Shown: positions 42,380 to 52,241 of the stretch, piece by piece
Numbering within the stretch: the first letter of the stretch is position 1
Layout: each line of letters opens with the position of its first letter
Source of the DNA: Muribaculum gordoncarteri
GTDB taxonomy: Bacteria; Bacteroidota; Bacteroidia; Bacteroidales; Muribaculaceae
Direction: 5' to 3'
NCBI RefSeq assembly: GCF_004803695.1
Contig: NZ_CP039393.1
Span: forward strand, 620,001 to 684,000
Length of the DNA: 64,000 nucleotides
The notes under the pieces: generated by a model
Seen by the model: the letters and a program-made list of their open reading frames with translations, nothing else
Told to the model about the DNA's origin: nothing
Database searches by the model: none
Position numbers and translations under genes: made by a program

Positions 42380-44713
42380 TTATTCTGATTTTAAATTCGA
42401 TGAGGGATTTTCACATGCCTTATGCCTGGTCATGGCCACGGCACACACCACTATGAGCGTCAGCACCACAATGGCCGAGATCACATAGTACAGCGTCAGG
42501 TAAGGAACTGTCACGGAGAAACTGTCAAGCCACATGTCGCTTATCAGGAATGCGGCCACAGTGCCGAGAACTACCGCCGGGACGGCTATCCAAAGCATTC
42601 CCGATGTAATCATCTTTACTATCAGGAGTGATGAAGCTCCGCTTATCTTGCGTATGGCTATCTCCTTGGAGCGGCGTTGCATCTCATCGCGCAGGAAGCC
42701 CGTAAGTCCCACAAACGCTATCAATGCGATTATGACGGCAACCGACAGGAATATGCGTTGTATGATTTTGGTATTCGAGTTTTGCTCGTCGGCTATGCTC
42801 TTGTAGCTTACAAGGTTGTATTCGCTTTCAGGATAATGATTTTTAATCTCGGCTTCAAGCTTGGTGAAGTTTGCGTTAAAAGGCTCCTTGAGCTTTATGG
42901 ATATGTAAGGCACAATTTCGGGATTGTAATACATTATCAACGGCTTGATTTCTTCATTGAATGACTGCTGATAGTCCTTTATTATGCCTACGATGCGTTG
43001 TCGGTTGTGACGGTCGGTGCCTACCGTCAGATTGGGATTTTTGTCGAGCAGATTTTCCTCACGTAGGTTCATTTTCTTTATGAAAGTCTGGTTGACCACC
43101 GCTTCGCCTACATTTTTCGGAGCACGGCCCTGGAGGAGCGTCATTCCCATTACATCGATGTAGTTTTCCGAAATTTCGTCATAGGGTGAATAGAACATTG
43201 CATTGCCCTCGTCATTGTATATATTTTCACCTACGTGTCCCCACACGGGTGTGAATGCCGAGTAGGCCGTTTCTTCGATATATGGCATGTTTCGGGTCAA
43301 GTTTATGATGCCGTCCACTTTTCCGGGTTCATACCGGCTGAACATGAACAGGGCTTTGTCGTGGATATTCCATCCGCGATCCTTGTTGGAGATGTAGATG
43401 TACTGGGCGGTAATCATCACAAGCCAAGCCATAACGAAGGCCACGCCTGCAAATTCAATGAAAAGCAATATGCGTTTCCACAGTGAATTGCGTTCCCTGA
43501 AGCGGCGGAACACATTGGCCACCGGAATTTTGGAGAATATATGTGCAGGAATCACACCGCCCACTATTATAGTGACGGCCATCACCACCAAGGCGATGAT
43601 TATTTTATCAGGCAACGGTGTCTTTCCGAATGAATCGTTGTATAATTCGGCTATCATGGGCTTGAATAACGCTGCGGTGGCAACCATTACGACAAGCGAC
43701 ATGAGCACTATCAATGTGGTTTCGGCAATGAACATGGAGAATATCGTGCCTTTGCCGGCTCCGTTGCACTTGTGCACACCGATCATCTTGGCGCGTTTTG
43801 AGAGCGACGACACTGACAGCAGCGCGTAGTTCAGAATCGCGATAAACAGCACGATCAGTGCGGTTGAAAGTAGTATCACGATCATGTTACGGGTGTACTC
43901 ATATTCAAATACTCCGTAATTGATGGGGCGTGCCATTGCTTCGTATGAAAGGCCGTCGGCCTCGGGGCGATTTTTCTGAAGTATATTGTTAAGCTTCTTG
44001 TTGAGCACCTCGATGTCGGTGCCTTTTTTCACGCGCAGTAAGGTTTGCCAGGCCAATTGGTCGTTCCATCCGTGGCCTATGTAATTGTTGCCGAGTTTAT
44101 AAACGGTAGGCATCGACAACACTATGTCAGGTCGGGTCGAAGTGTTTGGCGGTAATGATTTGTAGACTCCCACAATTTCGACATCTTCCGAGTCAAAAAA
44201 GAATCTCATGTGTTTCCCTATCGGGTCGCCTCCGGGAAAATTTTCTTTCACGAAATTGGTGCTGACAAATGCTGTTCCGGGCCGCGCCAGCTCGACCGAG
44301 GGATTGCCTTTAAGCACCTCGATGCCCATTGTAGTGAAGAAAAGCGAGTCGGCGGCGACGCCCGTTGAATTTACTTCCTGACCGTCCATCTTGAAGTAGC
44401 CTCCTCCGCTGTAAAAATTGGTCAGAACCGTCGATGACTCTACAAGATCGCTCAGCTCTTCGTTGATGTGTTGGCTGAACGGGCCGAACGTCATTGGCGA
44501 AGGATTTCGGCTTTCATTTTCCATCTTGGGCTGGGTCCATACCATATAGAGTTTCCGGTAGTCGCGATAGCCCGTGTCCATACCGGTGTAGTAGGAGATA
44601 ATGGTGAGCAGCACAATGGCTACCATGAGCCCGGCTCCGAGCGACAACACCTTGATGAATGTTGTCGATCGGGCATTCACTATTGTACGCCATGCGTAGT
44701 ATACCTGTTTCAT
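42380..44713 (-). CDS. FtsX/MacB-type ABC permease B
   Basis: A 777-residue permease with the same two-block layout. Coupling motifs are MIGVHKCNGAGK and RSKEIAIRKISGASS. Periplasmic cores contain VEVLKGNPSVEL-like segments shared with the paralogues (GIEVLKGNP, GMTLLQGRAP). It lies directly upstream of the ATPase gene (25-base gap) and so is the most likely original partner. Confidence 0.88.
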   Translation of the reverse strand: MKQVYYAWRTIVNARSTTFIKVLSLGAGLMVAIVLLTIISYYTGMDTGYRDYRKLYMVWTQPKMENESRNPSPMTFGPFSQHINEELSDLVESSTVLTNFYSGGGYFKMDGQEVNSTGVAADSLFFTTMGIEVLKGNPSVELARPGTAFVSTNFVKENFPGGDPIGKHMRFFFDSEDVEIVGVYKSLPPNTSTRPDIVLSMPTVYKLGNNYIGHGWNDQLAWQTLLRVKKGTDIEVLNKKLNNILQKNRPEADGLSYEAMARPINYGVFEYEYTRNMIVILLSTALIVLFIAILNYALLSVSSLSKRAKMIGVHKCNGAGKGTIFSMFIAETTLIVLMSLVVMVATAALFKPMIAELYNDSFGKTPLPDKIIIALVVMAVTIIVGGVIPAHIFSKIPVANVFRRFRERNSLWKRILLFIEFAGVAFVMAWLVMITAQYIYISNKDRGWNIHDKALFMFSRYEPGKVDGIINLTRNMPYIEETAYSAFTPVWGHVGENIYNDEGNAMFYSPYDEISENYIDVMGMTLLQGRAPKNVGEAVVNQTFIKKMNLREENLLDKNPNLTVGTDRHNRQRIVGIIKDYQQSFNEEIKPLIMYYNPEIVPYISIKLKEPFNANFTKLEAEIKNHYPESEYNLVSYKSIADEQNSNTKIIQRIFLSVAVIIALIAFVGLTGFLRDEMQRRSKEIAIRKISGASSLLIVKMITSGMLWIAVPAVVLGTVAAFLISDMWLDSFSVTVPYLTLYYVISAIVVLTLIVVCAVAMTRHKACENPSSNLKSE

Positions 44714-44731
44714 TTTGTTTTATTGGGATAT

Positions 44732-47047
44732 TTATTCGTTTCGCAGTGATGTTACGGGATTTTCTTTAGCTATGCGCTGTGTCATTAGTGCTACCACAGC
44801 AATTACGACTATGATGAGGAGGAGCGCGATTGCTACGTACCACAATCCGATTCCGCTTACGACTGTGGAGTATTGGCTGAACCATGCCCGTTGAAAGAAC
44901 CATGCCGCCAATGTGCCTATAGCTACTGCGGGAACGGCGGTTTTCAGCATGTTGGAACACAGCAGCTCGACGACTTCACGGGCTGTCGCACCGTTTATCT
45001 TGCGTATGGCAATCTCCTTGCTCTTTCGTTGGATTTCATCGTTTATGAATCCTATCATTCCCATCGAGGTTATAATCACGATTATGATTATAGCAAGAGA
45101 GAAGATGAATATCATGATTTTTATCGATGAGTATCCGTTGGCGCCTAATTCGCTCACTTGAAGTATCCAGAAACCGTCATTGCCCATGTAGTCGCTGAGC
45201 GATTCGTTAAGGAGCTTGATGCTCTCATTTACGGGTCGTTTAAGGCGCACCGTGAAAGGTGACGCCGGGTTGCCGATATAATGCATTATGATGGGTTCCT
45301 GCTCATCGTAGAATCCGCCTATGTTGAAGTCCTTTACAATTCCGGTGATGCGTACTCGTCCACGTTCGGCATTGGTAAACAGGCCCTCGCCGGCTGTAGG
45401 CGATGTGTTTTCGGGAAGTCCCGACTTTCGCAGAAACTCTTGGTTGACAATTGCTTCGCCTTCCTGCTGAGGAGCGCGTCCGGCCAGCAGGGTCATGCCC
45501 ATGACCTCGACATAGTTGGGCGAGCAATCGTCGGTGCGGCTTGAGAAGATTATGTTTCCGTTGTCGTCGCGTATATATTCACCCGAGTAACCGAATGCCG
45601 GGCACGAGTAGGATGATGCTATTCCCTCCACCGCCTGATGGCTTCGGATGAAGTTATAGGCTGCTTCGGGCGATATGTCCATGGTCATGTTTTCGACCTG
45701 AACCAATAGATCGGAATCGTAACCCTTGTCGGCCGTGCGCAAGTGCCGGTATTGTAGCGATGTCGCGCACAGCCATGCAAATACGAATGACACACCCACC
45801 AGCTCTATAAACAGGAGCACGCGCTTCCACCCGTTATTGCGCTCGGAAAAGCGACGGAACACCTGCGACACCGGAACGCGGGCAAACAGTCGGCCGGGAA
45901 TAACCGCTCCCACGGCTACCATCATCAGTGCCACGGCTACTATCACCCATGCACGGTCGGCGTTAAGCATTTCGGTCAGCGGGTTGCCTGTCAATTCACT
46001 TATCGTGTCATTGAACAGCCACCACATTATTCCCATCAGCAACAGAGCAATCAGGGTGATGGTGACGGTTTCCAATACAAACATTCCGAATATTTTATTG
46101 CTGTCGGCTCCGCAACACTTGTGGACTCCGATAGCCTTTGCCCTCTTGCTCAATGTGGATATTGACATTAGGGCGTAGTTTAACGCCGTAATCAGGAACA
46201 GTGCCAGAGCCAAAGCTCCGAGTATCATGAGCTGGCGTCGTAAGTCGCTGTTTTTAAGGATGGAGTCACGAATTGATATGGCAAATGTTTCGCAGCTGTT
46301 GTCGTCGGCCGGCGGTGCGTGACGCTCGGTGACTTGATTTATGAGTGCATGGAGCCGCTCGGGATCGATGTCCTTGTCCTTAAGTCGCACGAATTCGGTC
46401 CATCCCGAACCTCCGTCCCAGCCAAAATAGCCTATGCCTCGATTAAGTAACGACGGGAGCGACAGCACGATGTCGCATGTGATGTCGCAATTGGCGGGCA
46501 ACGCTTCGAATACACCCTTTATCGTAGCCTTGTCGTTGCCTCTTATCAGTTGGGTTCCCACGGGATTTTCGCCATGGAAAACTTCGTCGACCATGCGGGT
46601 GCTTACATATATCACATCATTCTGTTGAAGATCCAGGCGCGGATTTCCGCTTATCACATTGATACCCATTGTTTCAAAGAATAGCGAGTCGGCTGCGGTG
46701 GTGAAATAGGGCAGATTCCGGCCGTCGGCCATGTCAAAGCAGTTGCCTAAGTCGCGCATTGCCACCGCCGATTCAATCACGTCGGGCAGCTCCTCGTAGA
46801 GGCTTCCTGCGAGCTTTCCGTAGCATTGCCGTGTTATATCCGATTTTTTTCCTGCCGTTTCAAACTGCATCATCAGCTGGTAAATGCTGTCATAGTCGCG
46901 AAGGCATTTGTTGTAGCTTAGAGTGTAGGCAATGCCTGCAAACAATATTATACTCATGCCGAGTCCAAGCGTCAGCGACAGGACTTTGATTGTCGTTGCC
47001 GCCTTGTTTTGTGACAATGACCGAAGTGTATAGTATATCTGTTTCAT
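44732..47047 (-). CDS. FtsX/MacB-type ABC permease C
   Basis: A 771-residue paralogue. Coupling motifs are AIGVHKCCGADS and KSKEIAIRKINGATA. Periplasmic segments GINVISGNPRLDL and GMTLLAGRAP match the other copies. It is 12 bases after permease D and 18 before permease B. Confidence 0.88.
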   Translation of the reverse strand: MKQIYYTLRSLSQNKAATTIKVLSLTLGLGMSIILFAGIAYTLSYNKCLRDYDSIYQLMMQFETAGKKSDITRQCYGKLAGSLYEELPDVIESAVAMRDLGNCFDMADGRNLPYFTTAADSLFFETMGINVISGNPRLDLQQNDVIYVSTRMVDEVFHGENPVGTQLIRGNDKATIKGVFEALPANCDITCDIVLSLPSLLNRGIGYFGWDGGSGWTEFVRLKDKDIDPERLHALINQVTERHAPPADDNSCETFAISIRDSILKNSDLRRQLMILGALALALFLITALNYALMSISTLSKRAKAIGVHKCCGADSNKIFGMFVLETVTITLIALLLMGIMWWLFNDTISELTGNPLTEMLNADRAWVIVAVALMMVAVGAVIPGRLFARVPVSQVFRRFSERNNGWKRVLLFIELVGVSFVFAWLCATSLQYRHLRTADKGYDSDLLVQVENMTMDISPEAAYNFIRSHQAVEGIASSYSCPAFGYSGEYIRDDNGNIIFSSRTDDCSPNYVEVMGMTLLAGRAPQQEGEAIVNQEFLRKSGLPENTSPTAGEGLFTNAERGRVRITGIVKDFNIGGFYDEQEPIIMHYIGNPASPFTVRLKRPVNESIKLLNESLSDYMGNDGFWILQVSELGANGYSSIKIMIFIFSLAIIIIVIITSMGMIGFINDEIQRKSKEIAIRKINGATAREVVELLCSNMLKTAVPAVAIGTLAAWFFQRAWFSQYSTVVSGIGLWYVAIALLLIIVVIAVVALMTQRIAKENPVTSLRNE

Positions 47048-47059
47048 TTTGGGTGATAT

Positions 47060-49405
47060 TTATTCGCTTTTTAAAGATACTACGGGGTTTTCAAGCGCGA
47101 CACGGCGTGTGAGCAGTGTTGCCGTGACGGTTACGGCCAGCAACACCGTGACAGCCGACACCGGGTACCACACTCCGATGTGCGGTGCCACGATGGTGTA
47201 TTGCATGAACCACTCGCGCAGGGATAACCATGCCACGACTGTGCCGATGAGTGTGGCGGGAACTGCCGTCATCATTAAATCGCGGCACAACAGCTCGATA
47301 ATCTGCCGTGACGACGCTCCGTTGATTTTCCGCACTGCAATCTCCTTGCTTCGACGGTATATGTCGTCGCCTATGAATCCCACCAGCCCTATGACGGTTA
47401 TGATGATGCACACAGCGAGCGCGATGCAATATATGGTTATTATGTTTCTGACAGGTGCGTTTTTTGCATCCTCCAGCTCTTTGACCGAGGAGGTAAACCA
47501 TCCGTCATTTCCGAGTGATTCAGCGAGATTTTTGTTCAATGCGTTGAAATTTTTGCGGAAGGGCTCTTTCAGTTTTATGAGGAACCAAGCCGGTGACTCA
47601 TTGGTGTAGGTCATGATGATGGGCTCGCTGATTCCATGGATGCGGTTGCCGCCGATGTCGAAGTCCTTGACTATGCCCGTCACGTTGACCGGTGAGTTCT
47701 GGAGGAAGACGGTGAATCGGCCCGACATGGCTTCGGGTGAATCATCGCGGAGTCCGTATTGCCTCACAAATTCCTCGTTGACGAGGGCTTCGCCGTCACG
47801 TTGCGGCAGGGAGCCTGATTTCAACTGCATCTCGGCCAGCTCCACGATGTTGGGAGAGCACATGTCGTAGCGGCTTGAAAATATGGGATTGCGGCTGTCG
47901 TCCATAACCGTTCGTGACGGATATTGCGCAATGGGTGAGCCGAATGATATAGCGGTTCCTTCAACGTAGGGCAGATTGTTGAGATGACTCATCATCCCTT
48001 CGGGTTGGTTGGTCTGCATCATCACCAATCGGTCAGGATTGTAGCCCTTGTCGATGTTGCAGATGTGGATGTATTGCACCGTAGTGACGCACAGCCATGC
48101 GAAAATAAGTGCCACAGCGGCTATTTCGACAAAGAGCAGTGCGCGTTTCCATCCCGGGTTGTTGCGGGAGAAGCGTCGGAATATGCTTGTCACGGGTATT
48201 CGCGTGAATATGGGCACCGGAATCATGACGCCTATCGCGGTTATCACTGCAACCACGGCGACTATGATCCATGCCCTGCCTGCGCTGAACAGGTCGTTGA
48301 GCGTGATGCCTATTTTGCTTTCGAGGGGTTCGCTTGCGATGAATAGGATGGCCCACATCAGCAACAGGGCAATTATGATGGTGACAAAGGTTTCAATGAA
48401 GAACATCGAGCCGATGGCCGCGTCGCCGGCTCCGCAGCATTTGTGGACGCCTATGCCTTTGGTGCGCTTGCTGAGCGACGATATCGACATGAGCACATAG
48501 TTGAGTGCCGTTATCAGCATTATAGCCAGCGCTATGGCTCCCATGACGAAGACGAGTCGGCGCACATTGGGGTCGTCAAGCGTTATTTTGCGAATAGGGA
48601 TGGCAAATATCTCGGCGCTGCTATCGTCGGTGGGCGGTGCGTGATTCACCAGTACTTGGTTTATCAGCCGGTGGAGCAGCTTGGGGTCGATGTCGTTGTC
48701 CTTCAGGCGTATGTAACTGTGCCAGCCGTTGTTCTCTATCTCCATGCGGCGGTTCTGATTGTCCCACCTGTCATATCCCCAGATGCCGAGGCGCGTCTGC
48801 GGCAGAGTGAAGAGTATGTCGGGACTGTTGAGCGAATTGTTGGATGGCAGCGACTTGAATATGCCTTTTATAGTGCCTTCCTGCTCTCCGTCGAAAAATG
48901 AGAGTTTGCGGCCAACGGGATTTTCTCCGTGCATGAAATCATTCACAAATTGCGAACTCACGTATATGGCGCCGGGCTGCTGCATGTCGAGTGATGGATT
49001 GCCTGACAATACTTCGATGCCCATCGTGGCGAAGAACATCGAGTCGACGGCGAGGCTTTGACCGTAAATGCGTTCACCGTCGAGAGTCGAGAACGAATCT
49101 TCGCCTAAATCCCTGACGGTAGTGGCCGACTCTACTATATCGGGCAACTCCTCGAGCAAAGCGCCCGCAAGTCCGCCGTAGCACTCTGCGATTTGTCCCG
49201 ATTCATTGCCTGCGGTTTTATAGTCGGTTTTCAGTTGATAGAGGTTCTCGTAACCGTTCAGACAGGTGTCGTAACTCAAATCATAGGCTATTCGTGTGAA
49301 CAATATAATACATATACCCAGCCCTAAGGCAAATGATACAACCTTGATGGCTGTAGTCGCCTTGTTGTGCCAAAGAGTGGTCAATGAATAGTATATTAGT
49401 TTCAT
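47060..49405 (-). CDS. FtsX/MacB-type ABC permease D (first in the operon)
   Basis: A 781-residue paralogue, closest to permease C. Coupling motifs are GIGVHKCCGAGD and RSKEIAVRKINGASS. It is the promoter-proximal gene, starting about 42 bases after a sigma54-type promoter. Confidence 0.88.
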   Translation of the reverse strand: MKLIYYSLTTLWHNKATTAIKVVSFALGLGICIILFTRIAYDLSYDTCLNGYENLYQLKTDYKTAGNESGQIAECYGGLAGALLEELPDIVESATTVRDLGEDSFSTLDGERIYGQSLAVDSMFFATMGIEVLSGNPSLDMQQPGAIYVSSQFVNDFMHGENPVGRKLSFFDGEQEGTIKGIFKSLPSNNSLNSPDILFTLPQTRLGIWGYDRWDNQNRRMEIENNGWHSYIRLKDNDIDPKLLHRLINQVLVNHAPPTDDSSAEIFAIPIRKITLDDPNVRRLVFVMGAIALAIMLITALNYVLMSISSLSKRTKGIGVHKCCGAGDAAIGSMFFIETFVTIIIALLLMWAILFIASEPLESKIGITLNDLFSAGRAWIIVAVVAVITAIGVMIPVPIFTRIPVTSIFRRFSRNNPGWKRALLFVEIAAVALIFAWLCVTTVQYIHICNIDKGYNPDRLVMMQTNQPEGMMSHLNNLPYVEGTAISFGSPIAQYPSRTVMDDSRNPIFSSRYDMCSPNIVELAEMQLKSGSLPQRDGEALVNEEFVRQYGLRDDSPEAMSGRFTVFLQNSPVNVTGIVKDFDIGGNRIHGISEPIIMTYTNESPAWFLIKLKEPFRKNFNALNKNLAESLGNDGWFTSSVKELEDAKNAPVRNIITIYCIALAVCIIITVIGLVGFIGDDIYRRSKEIAVRKINGASSRQIIELLCRDLMMTAVPATLIGTVVAWLSLREWFMQYTIVAPHIGVWYPVSAVTVLLAVTVTATLLTRRVALENPVVSLKSE

Positions 49406-49447
49406 CTTGGATTATTTGATAAAAATGATCGGTTTACTTAAAATAGT

Positions 49448-49463
49448 TGTAAATATCGTGCCA
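49448..49463 (-). promoter_or_regulatory. Sigma54 (-24/-12) promoter of the permease operon
   Basis: The minus strand reads TGGCACG-ATAT-TTACA; the consensus is TGGCACG-N4-TTGCA, so only one position differs. It points at permease D. The neighbouring gene encodes a sigma54-dependent activator. Confidence 0.75.
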
Positions 49464-49476
49464 AACTTGCAATCGA

Positions 49477-49557
49477 TTGACAGTCAACGGTTTGTTTTCC
49501 ATGCTGTTTCCGCAAGTGTAAAATTTTTAGACACAAGCGTATGATTTGTTGACAGTA
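49477..49557. promoter_or_regulatory. Candidate upstream activator sites for the response regulator
   Basis: Three elements lie 14-100 bases upstream of the sigma54 promoter: the palindrome TTGACAGTCAA (49477-49487), GTGT-N11-ACAC (49516-49534) inside a longer imperfect inverted repeat (49511-49539), and a second TTGACAGT (49549-49556). NtrC-type activators bind such dyads. Which ones are used cannot be told from sequence. Confidence 0.4.
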
Positions 49558-49575
49558 TGGCGGCTCTAAAAATGA

Positions 49576-49607
49576 TTGTTTATTTACAAAGTTATACAAT
49601 AATTTTG
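49576..49607 (+). promoter_or_regulatory. Housekeeping promoter of the response regulator
   Basis: TTG (49576-49578), 21 bases, then TAATTTTG (49600-49607), 14 bases before the ATG. Confidence 0.55.
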
Positions 49608-49621
49608 TAGATTTGTCCATT

Positions 49622-50951
49622 ATGAGTAAACGCAATAAAATAGTTGTAGTCGACGATAATCGGGGTGTGCTTGCTGCGGTTAGCCTTCTGTTGCGTCCCT
49701 ATTTCAATCAGGTGATTACGCTTCAGTCGCCTGTAAGGCTTGAAGAGGTGCTGCGTGACGGTGTTCCCGACTGCCTGTTGCTTGACATGAATTTCAGTGC
49801 GGGAATCAACACCGGCAATGAAGGCATATATTGGCTGAACCGTGTGAAGCGTCTTTATCCCGACCTGCCTGTAGTGCTGTTTACTGCTTACGGTGACATA
49901 GACCTCGCCGTGAGAGGAATGAAGGAGGGCGCGGTCGATTTCATCATAAAGCCGTGGGACAATGCAAGGCTTGTCGACACGCTGCTGAAGGCTTCAGGCG
50001 GCCGGAAGTCGAGAAATGCGGCTGCCGATGACGATAACTCCATGTATTGGGGCGAGAGCAAGGCCATGCTTGCGCTTAAGTCGCTTGTTGAGCGAATAGC
50101 TCCTACCGATGCAAATGTGCTTATTACGGGAGAGAACGGTACCGGCAAGGAGGTGCTTGCACGTGCGGTGCATCGTCGCTCGGCGCGTCACTCGCGTCCC
50201 ATGCTCAGCGTCGACATGGGGTCGGTGACCGAAACCCTGTTTGAGAGCGAGTTGTTTGGCCACGTTAAGGGTGCATTTACCAATGCGTCGGCCGACAGGG
50301 CGGGAAAGTTTGAAGCTGCCGACGGCAGCACTCTCTTCATGGACGAAATAGGCAATCTGCCTCCCTACCTGCAGTCCAAGCTGTTAACCGTCATCCAGAA
50401 CCGCAAGATCGTGAGGGTGGGGAGCAACAAGCCGGTCGATGTAGACATAAGACTTATATGCGCCACCAACTGCGACCTGCAGGCCATGGTTGCCGACGGA
50501 CGCTTCCGTCAGGATTTGCTCTATCGCATCAACACCATACACCTTGAAATACCTCCGTTGCGTCAGCGAAAGGATGACATAGTGCCTCTTGCCGAAATGT
50601 TCATGAAGCGTTTCAGCGAGAAGTACAAGCGAGAGGCGTCGGAGCTCGACGGCTCGGCGCGTGACAAACTCATGTCACACTATTGGCCCGGCAACATTCG
50701 CGAGCTTGAGCATGCGGTCGAGAAAGCCGTGATAATAAGCGACGGCCCTGTGTTGAGGGCTTCGCACTTCGAGCTTCCTAAGGTTGAGGCTTCCGTTCCG
50801 GGCGATGTGGCCGGAGCCACTCTTGAAGATATGGAACGACAGATGATAACCGCAGCCGTCAACGACTGTCACGGGAACTTGAGCGCGGTTGCGTCACGCC
50901 TTGGCATAACGCGCCAGACACTCTACAACAAGATGAAAAAATTCGGATTAT
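49622..50951 (+). CDS. Sigma54-dependent NtrC-type response regulator
   Basis: A 443-residue activator (stop at 50951-50953 shared with the kinase start). Receiver domain with phospho-acceptor D55 (LLLDMNF); AAA+ domain with Walker A GENGTGKE and Walker B TLFMDEIGNL; Fis-type HTH (LSAVASRLGITRQTLYNKMK). The sigma54-contact loop reads GAFTNA rather than GAFTGA. Start at the ATG 49622. It should activate the divergent permease operon. Confidence 0.93.
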
Positions 50952-52239
50952 GAAAGGCTTTTTGTTGCGTATAGCGGTTGTAGTCGTTTTGTGTGCCGTA
51001 ATCGGCGGGCTGTGCCTTTCACGCGACTGGATTGTCGCGTCATTTTGTGGGATTGGGCTCATTTTCCTCATCGTGGAGTTGTGCAGCTACTACAAGCGCA
51101 GCGACCGCAAGATAAAACTGCTTCTTTCAGCCTTGGAGAACGGCGACAGCAGTGTGCGCTTCTCGACCCGCAGGCTGCACTCGGTCAATTCCGAGGTCAA
51201 CACGATGCTCAACAGCATAGCGCAGATACTTAATGAGGTGCGCACCGATGCGGCCCGGCGTGACAAGTACTACGAGGTGATACTCGATTTTGTCGATACG
51301 GGAATAATCGTGCTTAACTCGGCCGGTGCCGTGTATCAGAAAAACAGGGCGGCGCTGCAGATGCTGGGCCTGGAGGTGTTCACCCACCTTAGGCAGCTTA
51401 AGGGGCATCCCGAACTCATGGAGGCTTTGGCTCAATGCGGGTCGGGCGACAAGCTGCAGGTCGACATGACCTTGCCGCGCGGCAAGGTGACGCTGTCGTT
51501 GAGGGTGTCGGGGATGATGCTGAGAGGCGAACTGATGCGTATCGTTGCGTTGAGCGACATCAACCGTGCGCTTGACGAGCGTGAAATAACCACATGGATG
51601 AAGCTTACGCGCGTCATGACTCATGAAATTATGAACTCGCTCACCCCCATAACATCGCTTAGCGAAACGTTGATGACGATGCCCGATGACAATATCGACG
51701 AGATAAGGCAGGGCATGTCGACAATCTATTCCACAAGCCGTGACCTGATAGGTTTTGTGGCCTCCTACCGCAAGCTGACGCACATTCCCACACCTTGTCC
51801 GCGATTGTTCAACGTGAAGCCGTTTCTTGAGCGCATGATTGAACTTGCCAGGTATCAGGTGGAGGCGTCCAATGTGAGGATGACAGTTACGGAGTGTGCC
51901 GACGACCTTATCGTCTATGCCGATGAAAACCTGGTAGCCCAGGTGGTCACCAACCTGCTGAAGAATGCCGTTGAGGCTATGAACCACAAGGGTGAAGTGA
52001 CCATGAAAGCCTGCAGCGACAGTAACGAGAGCGTCAACATCGAGATAGCCAACGACGGGCCGCGCATCGACGATGAAGTGGCACAGCAGATATTCGTGCC
52101 TTTCTTCACCACCAAGCCAAGCGGATCGGGCATAGGCCTGAGTCTGAGCAAGCAGATAATGCACCTCAACGGCGGCACGCTCACGCTGAGGCCCTATTCG
52201 TCATGCAGCAACACGACATTTGTCCTCACATTCTCCTGA
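50950..52239 (+). CDS. Sensor histidine kinase
   Basis: A 429-residue kinase with two closely spaced N-terminal membrane helices (about 5-42), HAMP-like and PAS-like regions (about 60-200), HisKA with H225 in MTHEIMNSLTPI, and HATPase (NLLKNAVEAM; GSGIGLSLSKQIM). With almost no periplasmic part, it probably senses the membrane or cytoplasm. Its ATG overlaps the regulator stop. Confidence 0.93.
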   Translation: MKGFLLRIAVVVVLCAVIGGLCLSRDWIVASFCGIGLIFLIVELCSYYKRSDRKIKLLLSALENGDSSVRFSTRRLHSVNSEVNTMLNSIAQILNEVRTDAARRDKYYEVILDFVDTGIIVLNSAGAVYQKNRAALQMLGLEVFTHLRQLKGHPELMEALAQCGSGDKLQVDMTLPRGKVTLSLRVSGMMLRGELMRIVALSDINRALDEREITTWMKLTRVMTHEIMNSLTPITSLSETLMTMPDDNIDEIRQGMSTIYSTSRDLIGFVASYRKLTHIPTPCPRLFNVKPFLERMIELARYQVEASNVRMTVTECADDLIVYADENLVAQVVTNLLKNAVEAMNHKGEVTMKACSDSNESVNIEIANDGPRIDDEVAQQIFVPFFTTKPSGSGIGLSLSKQIMHLNGGTLTLRPYSSCSNTTFVLTFS

Positions 52240-52241
52240 CG

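Noticed and set aside
51127-52164. 345-codon minus-strand open frame
   Set aside because: It is antisense to the histidine kinase and has no domain features.
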